DNA from: Antedon bifida
Lineage: Eukaryota; Echinodermata; Crinoidea; Comatulida; Antedonidae
Reading direction: 5' to 3'
Assembly: GCA_963402885.1 (NCBI GenBank)
Contig: OY727094.1
Coordinates: forward strand, 13,394,501-13,458,500
Length of the DNA stretch: 64,000 nucleotides
Shown here one piece after another: positions 1 to 11,525 of this stretch. Within the stretch, counting starts at the first letter, position 1, and every line of letters starts with the position of its first letter. The notes beneath the pieces were generated by a model. It was not told the origin of the DNA, did not search any database, and saw only the letters and a program-made list of their open reading frames with translations. The position numbers were made by a program, and so were the translations under genes.

Positions 1-647
1 TAATTTCAGCTTTACACTACATGCTAGAATTCTGTGCAACAGCTTAAAATTAAATCATCATTTAATTCATCTGAATTTTATCAACACTTTTCATTTTTCC
101 CTTTCATCCGCCGCCACCCACCGCTTCCCCCACTGCCAATGGGGAGGAGGAGCCGGTTTGATCCTCTCTGAATCCATCTGGCCTCCACATTGTACCGATG
201 TGTGAAGTTTATGAGCCAATAAACGTCATCCATGAAGATTCTTTAAATTCGAAGTTATCTCCCAAAATTTTGGGTATTCTAAAGTTAAAGTATTTTCCCG
301 TTTTTCCATTCACATTTCACTAAATAAAAGTGTGATGTAAGATTCGCGACAACACGACATATTACCCAATTCTCCTTTTTATAAGACGTGACATATTAAA
401 TACATTCTAATATAAAGTTTTTTGGTGGAGAGTAGTCCTACAATCATAATTATCATTGGACATTTTATACACAAAAGCATCTCATAAATGATTGGTTCAC
501 CTCCACAGCCTGAAAGTTCCCATTTGGGACGAGAAAGTAAAGCCCAGAACAAAAGTTTTATATGCATTTTCAAATATTTTTCGTTATTCGAGTACGACTG
601 TTTATTTTGGTCAGAAGAAAAGATTGATGCATTTAAACAATATTTAA
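1..647. other. Non-coding stretch with one GC-rich patch
   Basis: AT-rich sequence with no supported gene. Positions 104-215 are conspicuously GC-rich (CCGCC/CCACC and GGGGAGGAGG tracts) compared with their surroundings, but I could not define splice sites or a start that would make this an exon. The short ORFs here are not supported by composition or similarity. Confidence 0.5.
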
Positions 648-772
648 CAAGGCCATATACATGGCTGCAGTTGCGTGCTAAAATTTGAGTTAGTGTTTAC
701 CAACCGACCGACTGACCATCTGACCGACCGACATAGTTAGCTGTAGAGTCGCGTTGCACACGCCTACTAAAA
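648..772 (-). mobile_element. Family-4 short Helitron-like element (ends only)
   Basis: Minus-strand copy of a short dispersed element. Read on the minus strand it begins TTTTTAGTAGGCGTGTGC and ends with the hairpin GCCATGTATATGGC followed by CTTG, and the next host bases are TT. Near each end lies an inverted match (GCGTGTGC at the 5' end, GCACGCAACT near the 3' end). The centre is only a run of GACC/GACT units. Three further copies lie at 8219, 15990 and 24112. The layout (paired subterminal repeat, 3' hairpin, short terminal tetramer, TT target) parallels the larger elements in this window. Assignment to the Helitron superfamily is inference. Confidence 0.6.
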
Positions 773-800
773 AGGTTTGGGAGAATTCACACATTAGTTT

Positions 801-927
801 AATTCAACCTAAACCCCATTGACTGGCAGTCATTTTGACTATTTTTTGCTTTAAATTACTTTAAAATGACTTACTCAACAAAGAACTGTTTAAGAATTAT
901 TTATTCAGGAAGACAATATATCTTTCA
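801..927 (+). mobile_element. Truncated TTAA-type MITE
   Basis: Matches the interior and right end of the complete MITE at 22874-23229: the CCATTGACTGGCAG / TTTTTTGCTTTAAAT segment, then GTTTAAGAATTATT and a decayed right terminus (GACAATATATCTTT). The left inverted repeat is missing, so this is a 5'-truncated relic. Confidence 0.6.
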
Positions 928-3356
928 GAGAAAATCAGTTTTGTGTTCCGATAGTCATCATCGGTCGGTGGGTTACGATAGCTGTGTAAAATAATAACAC
1001 AGTGTTCTCTAGAAAATTAGAATACTATATCCGTCAGACGTCTTCTAACTTTATATAAAAAATCTTCGGGGGAGGATTACATTTCCTAAAACACGAAATT
1101 GTCTCACACATTATACGATATGGATGTCAATAGACAATTCAAAGAAAATTTAACAAAAATGAGAAAATATTTCAGACGACTTTATTCATTTCATCTTTAT
1201 ATATCATATACGCGAAATGGATTGTCATTTAAATGATTCTTACTCTAATTAACATTTATTATAATCGCGAATGACAGTTCAAAATATGCAATGCATTGTG
1301 ATATTCACTCAAGTAATGCAGTAAAAAAAAAGAGAATGTCCCGAATAAAACCAGATAACTAGGAGATCATTACGTGTTAGCAAATATTCAATATGCAGAT
1401 AATCCATCATGATGGTATACTGGAGGTTGTAATGTGTTTAAATATATAAAATCCTTATTTTCCATGATAAAAATTATAAATAAATTAGGAAAGTATTCTG
1501 CCACTTGCGTTAAAAAAAAAGAGGCAATAAACTAACAAACCGCATCAGGTTTCGTATTATAATCTTATATTTAATTCAGTGAGGTACAGTTCAAATTGTT
1601 CGATAAAAATATGACAGGTGAGGGCGCACTTTATTATATGGAATATTGTATTTGAACATTTTTAAACATATATCTGTAAGTATTTTAGTTTATACTTTGG
1701 TTTTCTTTATATGTTATGTATTTTATTATATAATTTATTGTAAACTATACTTAAATTATTGTATAAACTGTTAATGTCGTAGGTTTTATAGCTTTGTTAT
1801 TGTATTATTCAACTGGCGGTAACGGCATCTCATAATTTCAGTCACGCTTTGTACGCATTTGCTGTACACAATAATATGACATGAGGCGGTTATAAATTGG
1901 GTATAAAAGTATAATTTTCTCAAGACGCAACATCAAGAAATGCTATTACCAATATACATAGGACCTACGGATGAAATTTTGTTAGGGTAAGTTCTTATAC
2001 CATGGAGAGGGTGATTTTTGACCAGACTAATATCACAAATAAAAATTTGAAGTTGCATAAAAACACAAGAAACGTTTTATTTACATATATGTAGTCATAA
2101 ATATATATCCATCCAAAGGCAAATTACTGAAAAAATGACAATGCTGGGTATCAGTGGCTGGATCTCAATAGAGATACAAAAAAAAAGCGAAAAGCTAAAT
2201 CAAAACGATAAAGTAAACAGCCAGAAAAGTTAGCGTAGTCATAAATATATATTTATTTAGTCATAATAAATATAATATAGAAAATAGAATATCGCAAATG
2301 AATAATCAACAATTGTAATTAATCATTCAATATATCTGAAGAAAGAACAATGATTAATTTTAAAATGTCGAGCGGCGTTTTTTGTAAGAAATATTTCTTG
2401 TTTAATGTAACTTAAAATATGAAATCAAAAGAGCAATGGATTAGAATGTTACAAACTGTGTAGATCTACTCTCCTTGAATTGTACAATAGAAATGAGTTC
2501 TGTATTTTAGCAGTAAGTAGCTGAATGAACTTAATGATCCACACGGTGAATACAGGCATACTGCAATTATACTGATTTTACATGTGTGACAATCATGATT
2601 ACAATGTGATGACTAACCTATCTAGAAGAACCTTGTGAATTCATTTTGAGAAGAGTTAACAAGCTAGATAAGATAGATAAGGGTTAAGATACTTCAGTAT
2701 CTATAGTTCAGTAGAATAAATAATACACCTATAAGGTTGTATCATTGATTATAGGTCTATGCCCCTGAAAATTAAAAATCAAGAACATTTAACTGATACA
2801 TTTAATCAACTGCAGGTGGTGCCAACTTTACCACCATTCACCTGATATTAAGCACCAAAATGGCAAAATGTATGTAAGCTAAAAAGGAAGAAGAGCAACA
2901 TTTTAAAGTAGTAATTAGTGGTTCAGTCTATAATACTACACTATATTATTTAGTAGCAACTTCAATAGCAATGCCTCTATTAAAATGATGATGACCCAAA
3001 TAGTTTGATGTAGCCTGCCATACAGTATTGCCTTAAATTTAGTAATCGCTTTTTTAAATTGCCAGTTTGACTGTCCGATGCACTCAGTCTGTAGGCTCAA
3101 ACAGTCACAGGTAGTCTAATTAATAAGTAGTTTATTGCACTTGTTTATCAAAAAAGAGAAACAGAAATATTGCTTATTAAATTAAATAAATTCAAGAATC
3201 AATATGAATCAACGTTAAATGATTAAGGCACAATTTATAAATTTTTCAAAACGACAGAAACACATCCAAACGTGAGAAAAGCTGGTTGGAAGCTGGCCGT
3301 TTGAGACTGTATATTCCGTTTGGTAGTTGACTGTATGACTGCAGTACATACATTAT
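928..3356. other. Non-coding, no gene recognised
   Basis: AT-rich intergenic or intronic sequence. I see no ORF, splice-flanked exon or structured RNA that I can support. Segments at 2046-2100 and 2119-2188 recur elsewhere in the window (near 20391 and 17629) and are dispersed repeat fragments. Confidence 0.5.
2119..2188 (+). repeat. Dispersed repeat fragment, partner at 17629-17692
   Basis: About 70 bp sharing AGGCAAATTAC, ACAATGCTG/GGCAATGCTG, GGATCTCAA and GAGATACAAA in the same order with 17629-17692. The second copy directly abuts the 3' end of a family-1 element relic. Element type unknown. Confidence 0.5.
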
Positions 3357-3551
3357 GATCGCGATATAAATAAAATTAATTTTATTTATTTATTTAAAAA
3401 TTGGTATCAAATATACAAATATTTTGTTCACGTAATCCTGGGGATTCTCCACCACAACAACATCCCCGGATTACATGAACAATGCTTTGTATTTTGATAT
3501 CAATTTACAGTTTGTGATTAATTAAATTTATTTTATTCAAATCGCGAAATC
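3357..3551. repeat. Fold-back element with ~90-bp arms
   Basis: Left arm 3357-3445 is an imperfect inverted copy of right arm 3462-3551, separated by a 16-bp spacer. The inner stem is nearly perfect (CGTAATCCTGGGGAT against ATCCCCGGATTACATG) and both outer ends carry ATCGCGA. Such a structure would extrude a long hairpin and is typical of fold-back or MITE-like elements. No target duplication could be fixed. Confidence 0.7.
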
Positions 3552-3671
3552 AAATTCCATGTGTTCAATACTGGCCATTACTCAAGCTTCCAAGAGACGG
3601 TACTGTGTCGAGCGCATGTTTTCTCGCTCAACTTCAGCCATTTTTAAAAAATGGTGGGAAATTCCAAGAAT

Positions 3672-3731
3672 TTACGTGAACACAATGTTTGTATACTTTG
3701 ATATCGAATTTTAAATAAATTCAAATCGCGA
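3672..3731 (+). repeat. Third, solitary arm of the fold-back repeat
   Basis: Repeats the right-arm sequence of the neighbouring fold-back: TTACGTGAACACAATG, then a TTTGATATC segment, then TTCAAATCGCGAA, in the same order and orientation. Probably a second, half-deleted copy. Confidence 0.6.
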
Positions 3732-3975
3732 ACATGATGTGCATACTGTAAAAAAAGAAAGCCAAATGAAGGTAAGTTATTATGATACAAAATGCATTTT
3801 TGGATTAAAAAACAGTTATAGGACAAGTCAATTGTCCGCAGATAACAACAAGCAAAAGCAAAGCTGTGATATTATTGTGTTAGTTAGTGATTAGGGGTAC
3901 CTATTTGGCTGTATAATTGTGCCATTTCTTATAAAGTATCATGCATCATGTTAATAAGTTACAATACAAATCCGA

Positions 3976-4074
3976 GTGAATATTCCACTTGTTATGTACA
4001 TGGATGATGCTTTATTGTCTGAAAGAATTACTAAAAAGAAAGTCCAAATGTTTACCAATTCTATTTGCGAATAA
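3976..4074 (+). pseudogene. Non-LTR retrotransposon RT fragment (YMDD box)
   Basis: In one frame this reads VNIPLVMYMDDALL and then stops after about 33 codons. IPLVxYxDD is the catalytic palm motif of non-LTR reverse transcriptases. An almost identical stretch (IPLVMYMHDALL, second catalytic position mutated) occurs at 4756-4800, so this is a duplicated piece of the relic downstream. It has no intact flanking domain and is non-functional. Confidence 0.6.
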
Positions 4075-4545
4075 GGACCATGGGTTACTCTTCAGGCCAG
4101 CTACTTCAAACACATGATTCATACGTCAATGTTTATTAAGCAAAGGGAAACTGTCTGAATACTTCCACTATCGTAATAAGGTTAACTGTATAGGCTAAAT
4201 CTCTTTGCAATTTCTACCCCAGAAATGTTGATCAGCTTTTCCAAAGTGACAAGTGTTCCATGGTAACGTCGTACCAAACACCTATCAACCTTGATGGTGC
4301 TCACTCATCGTTTACAAATATCGGCAATAACTTCTGCAAAGGTGACAAGCAGGAATTGAATGTATGAGTGTATAAACCTGTGTCTGTGTTTGAAGATCTC
4401 AATCCTGTGTGTCATGAAAGCCATGTTACAGATACATTCATTATTTCACCTACTGTAAAGTAGAACCAAAATAAAACCGAAAGCAATTCGGATGCACCAA
4501 AGGTGTATTAACAATTGATGCTCTTAAGTTTCATTATTGAACAAA

Positions 4546-5035
4546 TGGTTTGAAGACACTGCTAATAATATAGAGAGCCGCGTCATGCTGCTTGATTATA
4601 AAAAAAATTTCAAACTAATTGATCACAACGTCTTAGTCGAAAAACTTCGCACATTTATAGATGTAGATGAAATATTTAGTCAAAATTGACCATCATCTAT
4701 TGTCCTTGGCATCACTTAATGGAGGGGTTTATCGTCTATTTTAAATAATGATTTACCAGTGTATATTCCACTTGTTATGTACATGCATGATGCTTTATTG
4801 ACCAAATGTTTACCAATTCTATTTGCGAATGCGAACAATAAAATGATCTTTAACAAAAAGAAAATAGTCAAGATATACTGGTCAGTTGTAAGCATAAAAA
4901 AATGATTAGGTGTAATGTGTAATGTAATTAAGGTGTAATTTACGAGTGACCTGTCATGGCAATCCCATGTGAATATTGCAGTCAGCAAAATATAAAAATA
5001 TTTTAAAAAATACACAAATCGGACTATCGCAAAGG
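4546..5035 (+). pseudogene. Degenerate non-LTR retrotransposon reverse transcriptase
   Basis: Three short blocks, in different frames and interrupted by stops, follow the order of a CR1/L2/jockey-type RT. First, 4546-4689 contains VMLLDYKKNFKLIDHN then VLVEKLRTF (the finger/palm 'LLDFxKAFDxIDH' block). Second, 4744-4836 contains NDLPVYIPLVMYMHDALL (the 'INDLP...YADD' palm block with the catalytic Asp pair damaged to HD). Third, 4940-5030 contains FTSDLSWQSHVNIAVSKI (the 'LGxxxDSxLSWxxHI' thumb-proximal block). Spacing is shorter than in intact elements, so internal deletions have occurred. The frames do not join; this is a dead copy. Clade assignment is by motif memory only. Confidence 0.7.
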
Positions 5036-5319
5036 TTCAAAATTTGATGTTAACAAAGATGGCAGCCATTTTTAAAAAATACTAGTAACCGCTTGTCGTA
5101 GACAGCTGTATTTGGTGTCAAATTATTCAAAATATATATGTTTGTAAAGTATCAGCTGCTGCTTTTACGGATTTTTTCAAGATCTTTTTTTAACTTTCGT
5201 AAGTCCTTGATTGTGTGTCGATAATTTTGGAATTTTCTTTGCTGCATTGATCTAGGCAATTCCTATTGTTGATAATATGTTTGTATTTATGTGAATTTTT
5301 ATCCCTACCCATATGTTCT

Positions 5320-5900
5320 TGAATCCTTGTCTTTAGATAGACGATCAAAAGGAATGAATAAATTAGATAATATTGGTGCTAGTGGCGAACCCATACTTAC
5401 ACAAATGAGTGGTTGAATTAATTTGCTTAAATGCTTTGTTATTATAGTTATATGTTCCTATTCAAGAGATGATTGGTCTTGTTTTTGGTGATCCATCACT
5501 GTTAAAGTCCATGTGAGTTTTGGTAAACCATAATAATCTTGCGGGTGCAAACATTTTGGGTAGATATCTTTTTAGGTCGCTTCATCTAACTCGCCTGTTT
5601 TGTACTAGTTTCGTAAGAATTGTTTTAAAGATCCCTCTCTTTTGATTCTAGAGTCTAATACATGGAGTTTTGTAAATTTTATTGGGTCGTCAATAATTCT
5701 GTACATTGCTCGATAATCATAATGTTAACTTTGGCGCCTTAAATATTCGTTCTAATTATAATAATATCTTTGTTTTTCTTTAAACCAATTGAGGTCTTAA
5801 TCGTGTCCATGTCCTTTCTTGATGGTTTGTAGGTATTATTAAACATGTGTGTGCAATCTTCTGCCTTGTTGTTATCAATAATTTCTTGTAGCATTTATAA
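5320..5900 (-). pseudogene. Degenerate Penelope-like reverse transcriptase
   Basis: On the minus strand, blocks in changing frames match a Penelope-like element RT in the expected order: KKNKDIIII (about 5760), YRAMYRIIDDPIKFTKLHVL then DSRIKREGSL (about 5640-5720), FTKTH (about 5525), RPIIS-stop-IGTYNYN (about 5440-5490), and MGSPLAPILSNLF (about 5350-5394). The last two are the hallmark 'RPIxSxxGS' and 'MGSPLxPxLANxFM' motifs of this group. Stops and frameshifts separate most blocks. No GIY-YIG endonuclease was recognised downstream. It lies opposite in orientation and adjacent to the non-LTR relic. Confidence 0.65.
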
Positions 5901-7567
5901 CCGATCAATTTAAAGCAAGCAAATTACTGTTTTGTTTTAAGATAGTAGGCCTATTGTACATTGTATTGTATATTGTATGCACAAAAAAATGCATTTTGAA
6001 AAACAATTGTTTTTTTCCTGCCAAATTGCAGGCCATATTGGATTCTGTCATGACGATGTCATTGTATTGACTTGATTCATCAACTACTATGAGATGTAGT
6101 TATTAAAGTAAACCTCTGCTAATTTTAATCATCATAACACAACTCCAAGTAACAAACCGTAAATTGGTTTTCCATATCTCCTATATATAGGAGTGAGTGA
6201 GTGGACATTTGTATATTGTAAACAATGTACTACTACAGTAATGGATTTAATATTTCATATGAAAGAAACAAAAAACATGCAGTGCAACCTACTACTACAA
6301 GAAATACTTTGCCTTATCAACGACCAAATAACCTACAATTCAAATACTAAATAGAAATGTTATAGTTGATATCGTGTAAAAAGTCAAGAAAAATATGCAT
6401 TATGCCTGCAGAAATGCAGTGCAACCTACTACATAAGACCGAAAAATTTTTACAATTCAAATACTAAAATGGTGCTATCCTGTACATAAATGCACAAGTC
6501 AGATTTAATAATTTAACAAATTTATAAAAAAAGAGACAGCAGGTACCAATCCTCTGGTCATGTTGATATCTTTACCCCAACCCCATCATTCATAGACACA
6601 GTATCATAAATGCTGATAATACTATCGATTGACAGTAAGTAAATTTATGTGAACCAAAAGATTATTTCTTAATAGGTGTTACTGCCGAAATTTGAGCATG
6701 TGCATTTTAAATGTCTTTGTCTTTGTGGTCTTTCTTCATTTCAACTAATGAAACATAGAAACCAGAAGGATTGATTGATAGGAATGAAGGTATAAAAATA
6801 TAATGTTATAATAGTGAGCAATTGCTAACACAAATAGCTAATGAGCAAGCAAAAAGAAAGAGTTTTGATCCAAAAGAAAAACTTGATTCGATCTTTGATG
6901 TTTAATTTGAGCATGCGCCAAATATTTACCGTAGACAATTTTTAAGCTTTCCTTTTTAATAGCAAAACTGGCATTCTTATTTTGTTTTAATTTACCAAAA
7001 TTATACCCACAGTGACAAATTTGTTGCCAACATGAAAAGCATTCAATAATATTATAATCGTTATAAAAAATTGTATTAAAATTAGCATTACTAATGTAAT
7101 GATAAAAAACAAGTTTGAAGAAGATTGATTATACAGGATATTCTGAGACAGATACATGCAGAAGCTGCATTAGTTGTAGTTGTCATACCAACAAGAAACT
7201 TCAAAACCAAAGTGATTTTAATAACCAAATTATAGTAATCCACCTAATGATTGCTAGATTAACTGCAGATTTTTAGTAGCCTCAAAAATAGCATTTTAAA
7301 CTTGTTTAATTTTTTTCCGTCTATGTTCACTTGCCTGCACTATCTTGATGTTGAATAATTAGACAATTGAATAAAATTCAAAATATGTATTAGGTATGGT
7401 TAGGTATTAACAAGTAGCCTCTATACCGTAATAAAATAATTACATTCTTTAGGAATGCATTTTGTGCAATTCTGTTTGAGGAACAAGCATTTTAATCTAA
7501 AATGAATAAGTACAACATTTAGGATTCTGATCATGAATGCGATTACAAAAATTAATTTATGACTTAC
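5901..7567. other. Non-coding, partly intronic
   Basis: No gene recognised. Contains a local duplication (6279-6473). The part next to 7568 is intron downstream of the ankyrin exon on the minus strand. Confidence 0.5.
6279..6473 (+). repeat. Local direct duplication
   Basis: GCAGTGCAACCTACTAC followed later by ACAATTCAAATACTAAA occurs twice (starting near 6279 and 6415), about 135 bp apart, with diverged sequence between. A small tandem duplication of unknown origin. Confidence 0.6.
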
Positions 7568-7666
7568 ATTATTTTGTTGGTCCACTGCTGCTGCCATGTC
7601 TACCAATGTTTGGCAGACATCGACGTGACCATTTGCTGCAGCCCAATGCAATGCTGTATTGCCAAT
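7568..7666 (-). CDS. Ankyrin-repeat exon (internal, 33 codons)
   Basis: On the minus strand an acceptor AG (complement of 7667-7668) precedes IGNTALHWAAANGHVDVC, and the exon ends DQQNN before the consensus donor GTAAGTC (complement of 7561-7567). This is one complete ankyrin repeat: G-N-T-A-L-H-W-A-A turn and helix 1, then GHVDVCQTLVDM for helix 2. The exon is exactly 99 bp, phase 0 at both ends, so it adds or removes one repeat without shifting frame. A second exon of the same length and phase lies upstream in transcription order at 23340-23438, about 15.7 kb away, presumably in the same gene. Ankyrin repeats mediate protein-protein binding; the host protein cannot be identified from two repeats. 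Intervening exons may have been missed. Confidence 0.85.
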
Positions 7667-8218
7667 CTATTTAACATTTAAAAAATAAATATATGTTAGA
7701 AAAATGCACATTTTTGTTAATAAAAAAAAACCAAAACAACAAGAATCTTTTTACAATAATATATCACAGTTGAATAAAAGTATATCTGAAACTAGTAAAT
7801 GTACTTGCCCAAGGGCAAGTTTCAATTATAGTTTAAAACACAGTACAATTGCAATCAAGTAAAGTTTGATACCTCATTAATACCCCATGCTCTCTCCCCA
7901 ATTGTGGCCATTTTTATTCACCATATGTATGGATGCATGCAATAACAAAAAACAGACAAATTCATACAAAAAGTGGGGAATTTCCACAAAATTGACCACA
8001 CAATTGGATCGAAGATGTTGGATAATGTTGAAACTACATATAACATTCCTAGTACAATTGGGTCATTTTGATACCCTGTATAGATGCATACAATGGGAAA
8101 AATGTATAATTATAAACAAACTCATTAGGCCTATAATAAAGATGTTATGGTTATATGGTATTAAAGTCCCTTTGAACATGATGCATTTGAGGAATGTGAA
8201 CAATTCAGATAAAATTAA
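7667..8218. other. Intron sequence
   Basis: AT-rich intron of the minus-strand ankyrin gene. A 114-codon plus-strand ORF at 7887-8231 has no recognisable motif and runs into the family-4 element, so I do not call it a gene. Confidence 0.5.
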
Positions 8219-8933
8219 CAAGGCCATATAGATGGCTGCAGTCGCGTGCTCATTAGTGTTTACCAACCGACCGACCAACCTACCAACTGACCGAAATTAC
8301 TGAACATGTTTAAAAATGTTGAAATGTTTAAAAACATTTATATATTTTTAATTTACACGTGCGTAGCCTGTCACTTTTGACGTGCTCGTATAACGTAATT
8401 TCGAGTTAAAAAGTCAAGAAAACAGAAATCGGGCAAAAAGAGTGCGCAATAACATTTAACGCGCAGTGCGCGCGCAAAAATCTGCGCACTCATGGCAAAT
8501 TTGTAAACGCTTAAAATTGCCTGAAACGTACTCTTATTTCATCGAAAATAAATTTTTAAAATGTTAAGCGTGCGTACGCATGCGTTACATGCGCTACGCA
8601 CGTAATTGTATTGCCATATTATGATTTATGCCCTGAAATTTATGAGTACCAAATTTTATTTAATTGTGATTCATGGTTGTGAAGATATGATTACAAACGT
8701 GATTTCGTTAAATCGTGTGTAGACCGCGTAATTTTTTTTTTATTGCGCACCGCGAAAACATAACCATATCGATTCCTGGCCATGAGGAATATACTGTGAA
8801 AAATTGACTTAGCTAGATTAAACTGATATCAAGATAAGGTCAGAAAGCGATAAAACGCATAGTGATACCGGACCGACAGACAGACCGACAGACCGACATA
8901 GTGAACTATAGCGTCGCGTCCACGTGACTAAAA
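8219..8933 (-). mobile_element. Family-4 Helitron-like element, long copy
   Basis: Minus-strand element of about 715 bp with the same ends as the 100-bp copies: at the left (its 3' end) the subterminal GCACGCGACT, the hairpin GCCATCTATATGGC, then CTTG with TT beyond; at the right (its 5' end) TTTTTAGTCACGTGGACGCGAC. Just inside both ends are (GACC)n/(GACA)n runs, where the short copies have been internally deleted. Its body (about 8340-8780) resembles the bodies of the family-3 elements at 26.1-29.2 kb: GACGTGCTCGTATA, CGCG-rich inverted repeats, and AGATATGATTACAAACGTG against AGATATGATTGATAATGTG. No coding capacity. Confidence 0.65.
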
Positions 8934-9166
8934 AGGAGTACTAGAAGAGCAAATGTTAAAATTAGTTGTATCAAGTTAGAAAATGAAATTGAAAAAGTTG
9001 CCAAACAATTATATAGAGGGTACAAACCATCAGATAGAAGGCCTGACATTTAGAAAAAAATCTGGGTATCAGCATCTTTTTCATTTGCAATGCAAATATT
9101 GTTTTAAGAAATCTTTAGTATTAATTCAAATATTTAAATGTTAACATAATGAAGAATCAAGTTCAA
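8934..9166. other. Intron or intergenic spacer between two elements
   Basis: Short AT-rich stretch with nothing recognised. Confidence 0.4.
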
Positions 9167-10750
9167 CTAGACATGAAACTCGTCACTTTGACGAGTTAGT
9201 TATCCGCACCACGACAAACGCCACGTGGACGTCGGAATATTGCACACAGATAAAGATTATGGCATTATGACAAGAACTGAAGAATATGATATGCTGTTAG
9301 TGCTGAATTCTGTCAATTTTGTGTCATATAGTATATACATGCAAACAGTATAATCTGTATACATATTACATACAGTGTAGAATAGGTGAAATCACAGGAC
9401 CTGCCAGTTATTCCAATTTTTAACATGGTGACGGTATCAAAATGAAACACTTAGATAGCAATTTCAGAAGGAAATTATCTCAGGAACAACATATTAACGT
9501 GTAGAAGAAATTTGAATACGTAAAATATAGATGCGCACCCTTTTAAATGTGATGAACTATTACGCAAAATATGAAAATATGAAAATACGACTTTTTTTAT
9601 TCAACTGGCCATATGATGACGTCACAACATCCGATTGGCAAAATGTTTACATGAATTCGTATCTACAATCCAATAGCTTCCAGAAGAAAACGTTTTAATC
9701 GTGATTATCACATTTTATTCTTACGAGCTATTACAGATTAAAATTTACTGTAAAGATGAAATTAATGACCCACGTAATTAAAATTTTTAGGCATGATGAC
9801 GTCATAAAAATTAAAATATTTTTATCTCATGCTAAAGAAAGTTGATTGACCTACACATTATATAAATGTAGGAGAAAAAGGAATACTGTTAAGCGTGATG
9901 CGCTCCATTGAATGTGATGAGCAATAACGAAAGAGACAAAAATCCTACATTTTACATTCGTGTGGCCATACGATGACGTCAAAATGTTTTTTTAGCCTTA
10001 TCGATGCATGATCCGATATCTGCAACTCATCAACTTCTAGATTTTGTAATAAAAATAATTGGTTCACGGTTTACTTTAGAAACTATGACTGTTTAAAAAA
10101 AGACGATTTTGACGATTTTTAAAGCTTTTTCATAAAAAACGCGCACGAATTGTCTAATTCAACGTGTTCGTGTGGCGTTATTTAAACTGGAAAAGGTCTA
10201 AATTGTTTTTAAAATTACTAGGAAAGGCTTGAAAAATATAATTCAAGAGAAAAAAATATGTTTTTAACACTACGTGCGCACCGCGTGCGTAAAAAATTGC
10301 GCGCCCGTGGGAATTTTTGACATACTCAAAATGACAAGAAACGCATAAAAAGTTGATTAGAAATTAATTTTGCGCATTTTGAAATTTTAAATGCGCGTGC
10401 GCGCGTAACTTCTTGTGAAACATGCCATTTTTAATCCGTAGAAAGTTTGCCCCTGATATGACTTAAATTTTGTCAAAGTGTCAATACTAAATGACTTTTG
10501 GTTTTTAATCTATGATCAATCATTGAAATTCATAAGTCACGTTGCGCAACTATGACGTCATTCAAAAATAGGAGGTGCACAACTTCACGTAAATGCCCAT
10601 ATGTTGTCAAAGTTATGAAATGTTATGTTTACACATTTTAGAGAAACGCGATCCACAAAAAGGAAGGATGGAAAGAAGCATAATACAGAAAAAAAATATT
10701 GATCTCATACAATAACAAGGAGTTATCCGCTCTACCAAGCGGATAACTAA
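9167..10750 (-). mobile_element. Complete family-1 Helentron-like element, solitary
   Basis: The cleanest isolated copy. On the minus strand it starts at 10750 with TTAGTTATCCGC, loop TTGGTAGA, GCGGATAACT, then TTGTTATTGTA and a T-rich tract. It ends at 9167 with GTGCGGATAACTAA, the hairpin ACTCGTCAAAGTGACGAGT, and TTTCATGTCTAG. The terminal 12-mer is inverted near the 3' end, giving asymmetric terminal inverted repeats. Host bases beyond CTAG read TT. Length 1,584 bp, no ORF of note, so non-autonomous. It confirms, outside the array, the boundaries used for the array members. Confidence 0.85.
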
Positions 10751-10799
10751 TAACTTTGTCACCTAGACTAAAAGCAGGTCACATATACTACCCTACTTT

Positions 10800-11065
10800 T
10801 AATTTCCAGCCCTATGTGAGTATTATCATACTGATGCAGCCATACTACTGTACCCACTGCACCACAAAATATAAACAGTGTGTATATTTGAATGATTTCC
10901 AGCCCTATAAGTGATTATGACCATACTGCTGTAGTATAGGACTACCACTGTACCTACTACACCACATAAAATATAAACAGTGATTATGACCTACTGCTGT
11001 AGCTATAGGCCTACCCTTGTACGTACTACACCACACAAAATATAAACAGTGTGTATGATCATTCT
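10800..11065 (+). repeat. Minisatellite, about three diverged units
   Basis: Repeated order of TTTCCAGCCCTAT, GATTATGACC/CATACTGCTG, CTACCACTGTAC, CTACTACACCACA and AAAATATAAACAGTG. Three units of unequal length (roughly 70-110 bp) with internal deletions. Confidence 0.7.
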
Positions 11066-11399
11066 GCTGTTACGCATACTGTAATAATCTTAAGCTAATG
11101 AAGCCTAGTGTATAGCTAAAAATGAATATCAATATATTATCTACAATTGTAACTCAAAGTATTGATATGGATTGGCATGGTAAGGTCCTGGTCAAATTAA
11201 TTTACACAATTATTATTTAAAGAATATTTTAAGGCACTGTAATCAATAACTATTTAAAAGAGTACCCATGGGACTACAGAGGTGATTACTGAGTAATAAT
11301 TGCATGTAATAAGTTTGTTTGTCCCAACATTTAGTCTGTCCATTTGTCTGTAGTCTATCCATCAAGCAAATTGACCAATCACAATGTGATGGATTATCC

Positions 11400-11500
11400 G
11401 AACTGTTTCTTGTTATTGGTCAACTCACTTGCATAGCGCCTACATTGTGTTGACAACCAAAGCTTTAGTAAACCAAGTTTTTCTGGTTGACTTACTACTG
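11400..11500 (+). repeat. Dispersed repeat, partner at 31560-31620
   Basis: TTATTGGTCAACTCACTTGC, then GACAACCAAAGCTTTAGTAA and ACCAAGTTTT recur in the same order at 31567-31618. Short old repeat of unknown type. Confidence 0.55.
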
Positions 11501-11525
11501 TATGTTTGATAGGCTTTATAACAGT

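Noticed and set aside
104-215. GC-rich patch as a coding exon
   Set aside because: Both strands give short open frames, but no splice sites or start could be fixed.
7887-8231. 114-codon plus-strand ORF
   Set aside because: No motif, AT-driven composition, and its end runs into a family-4 element.
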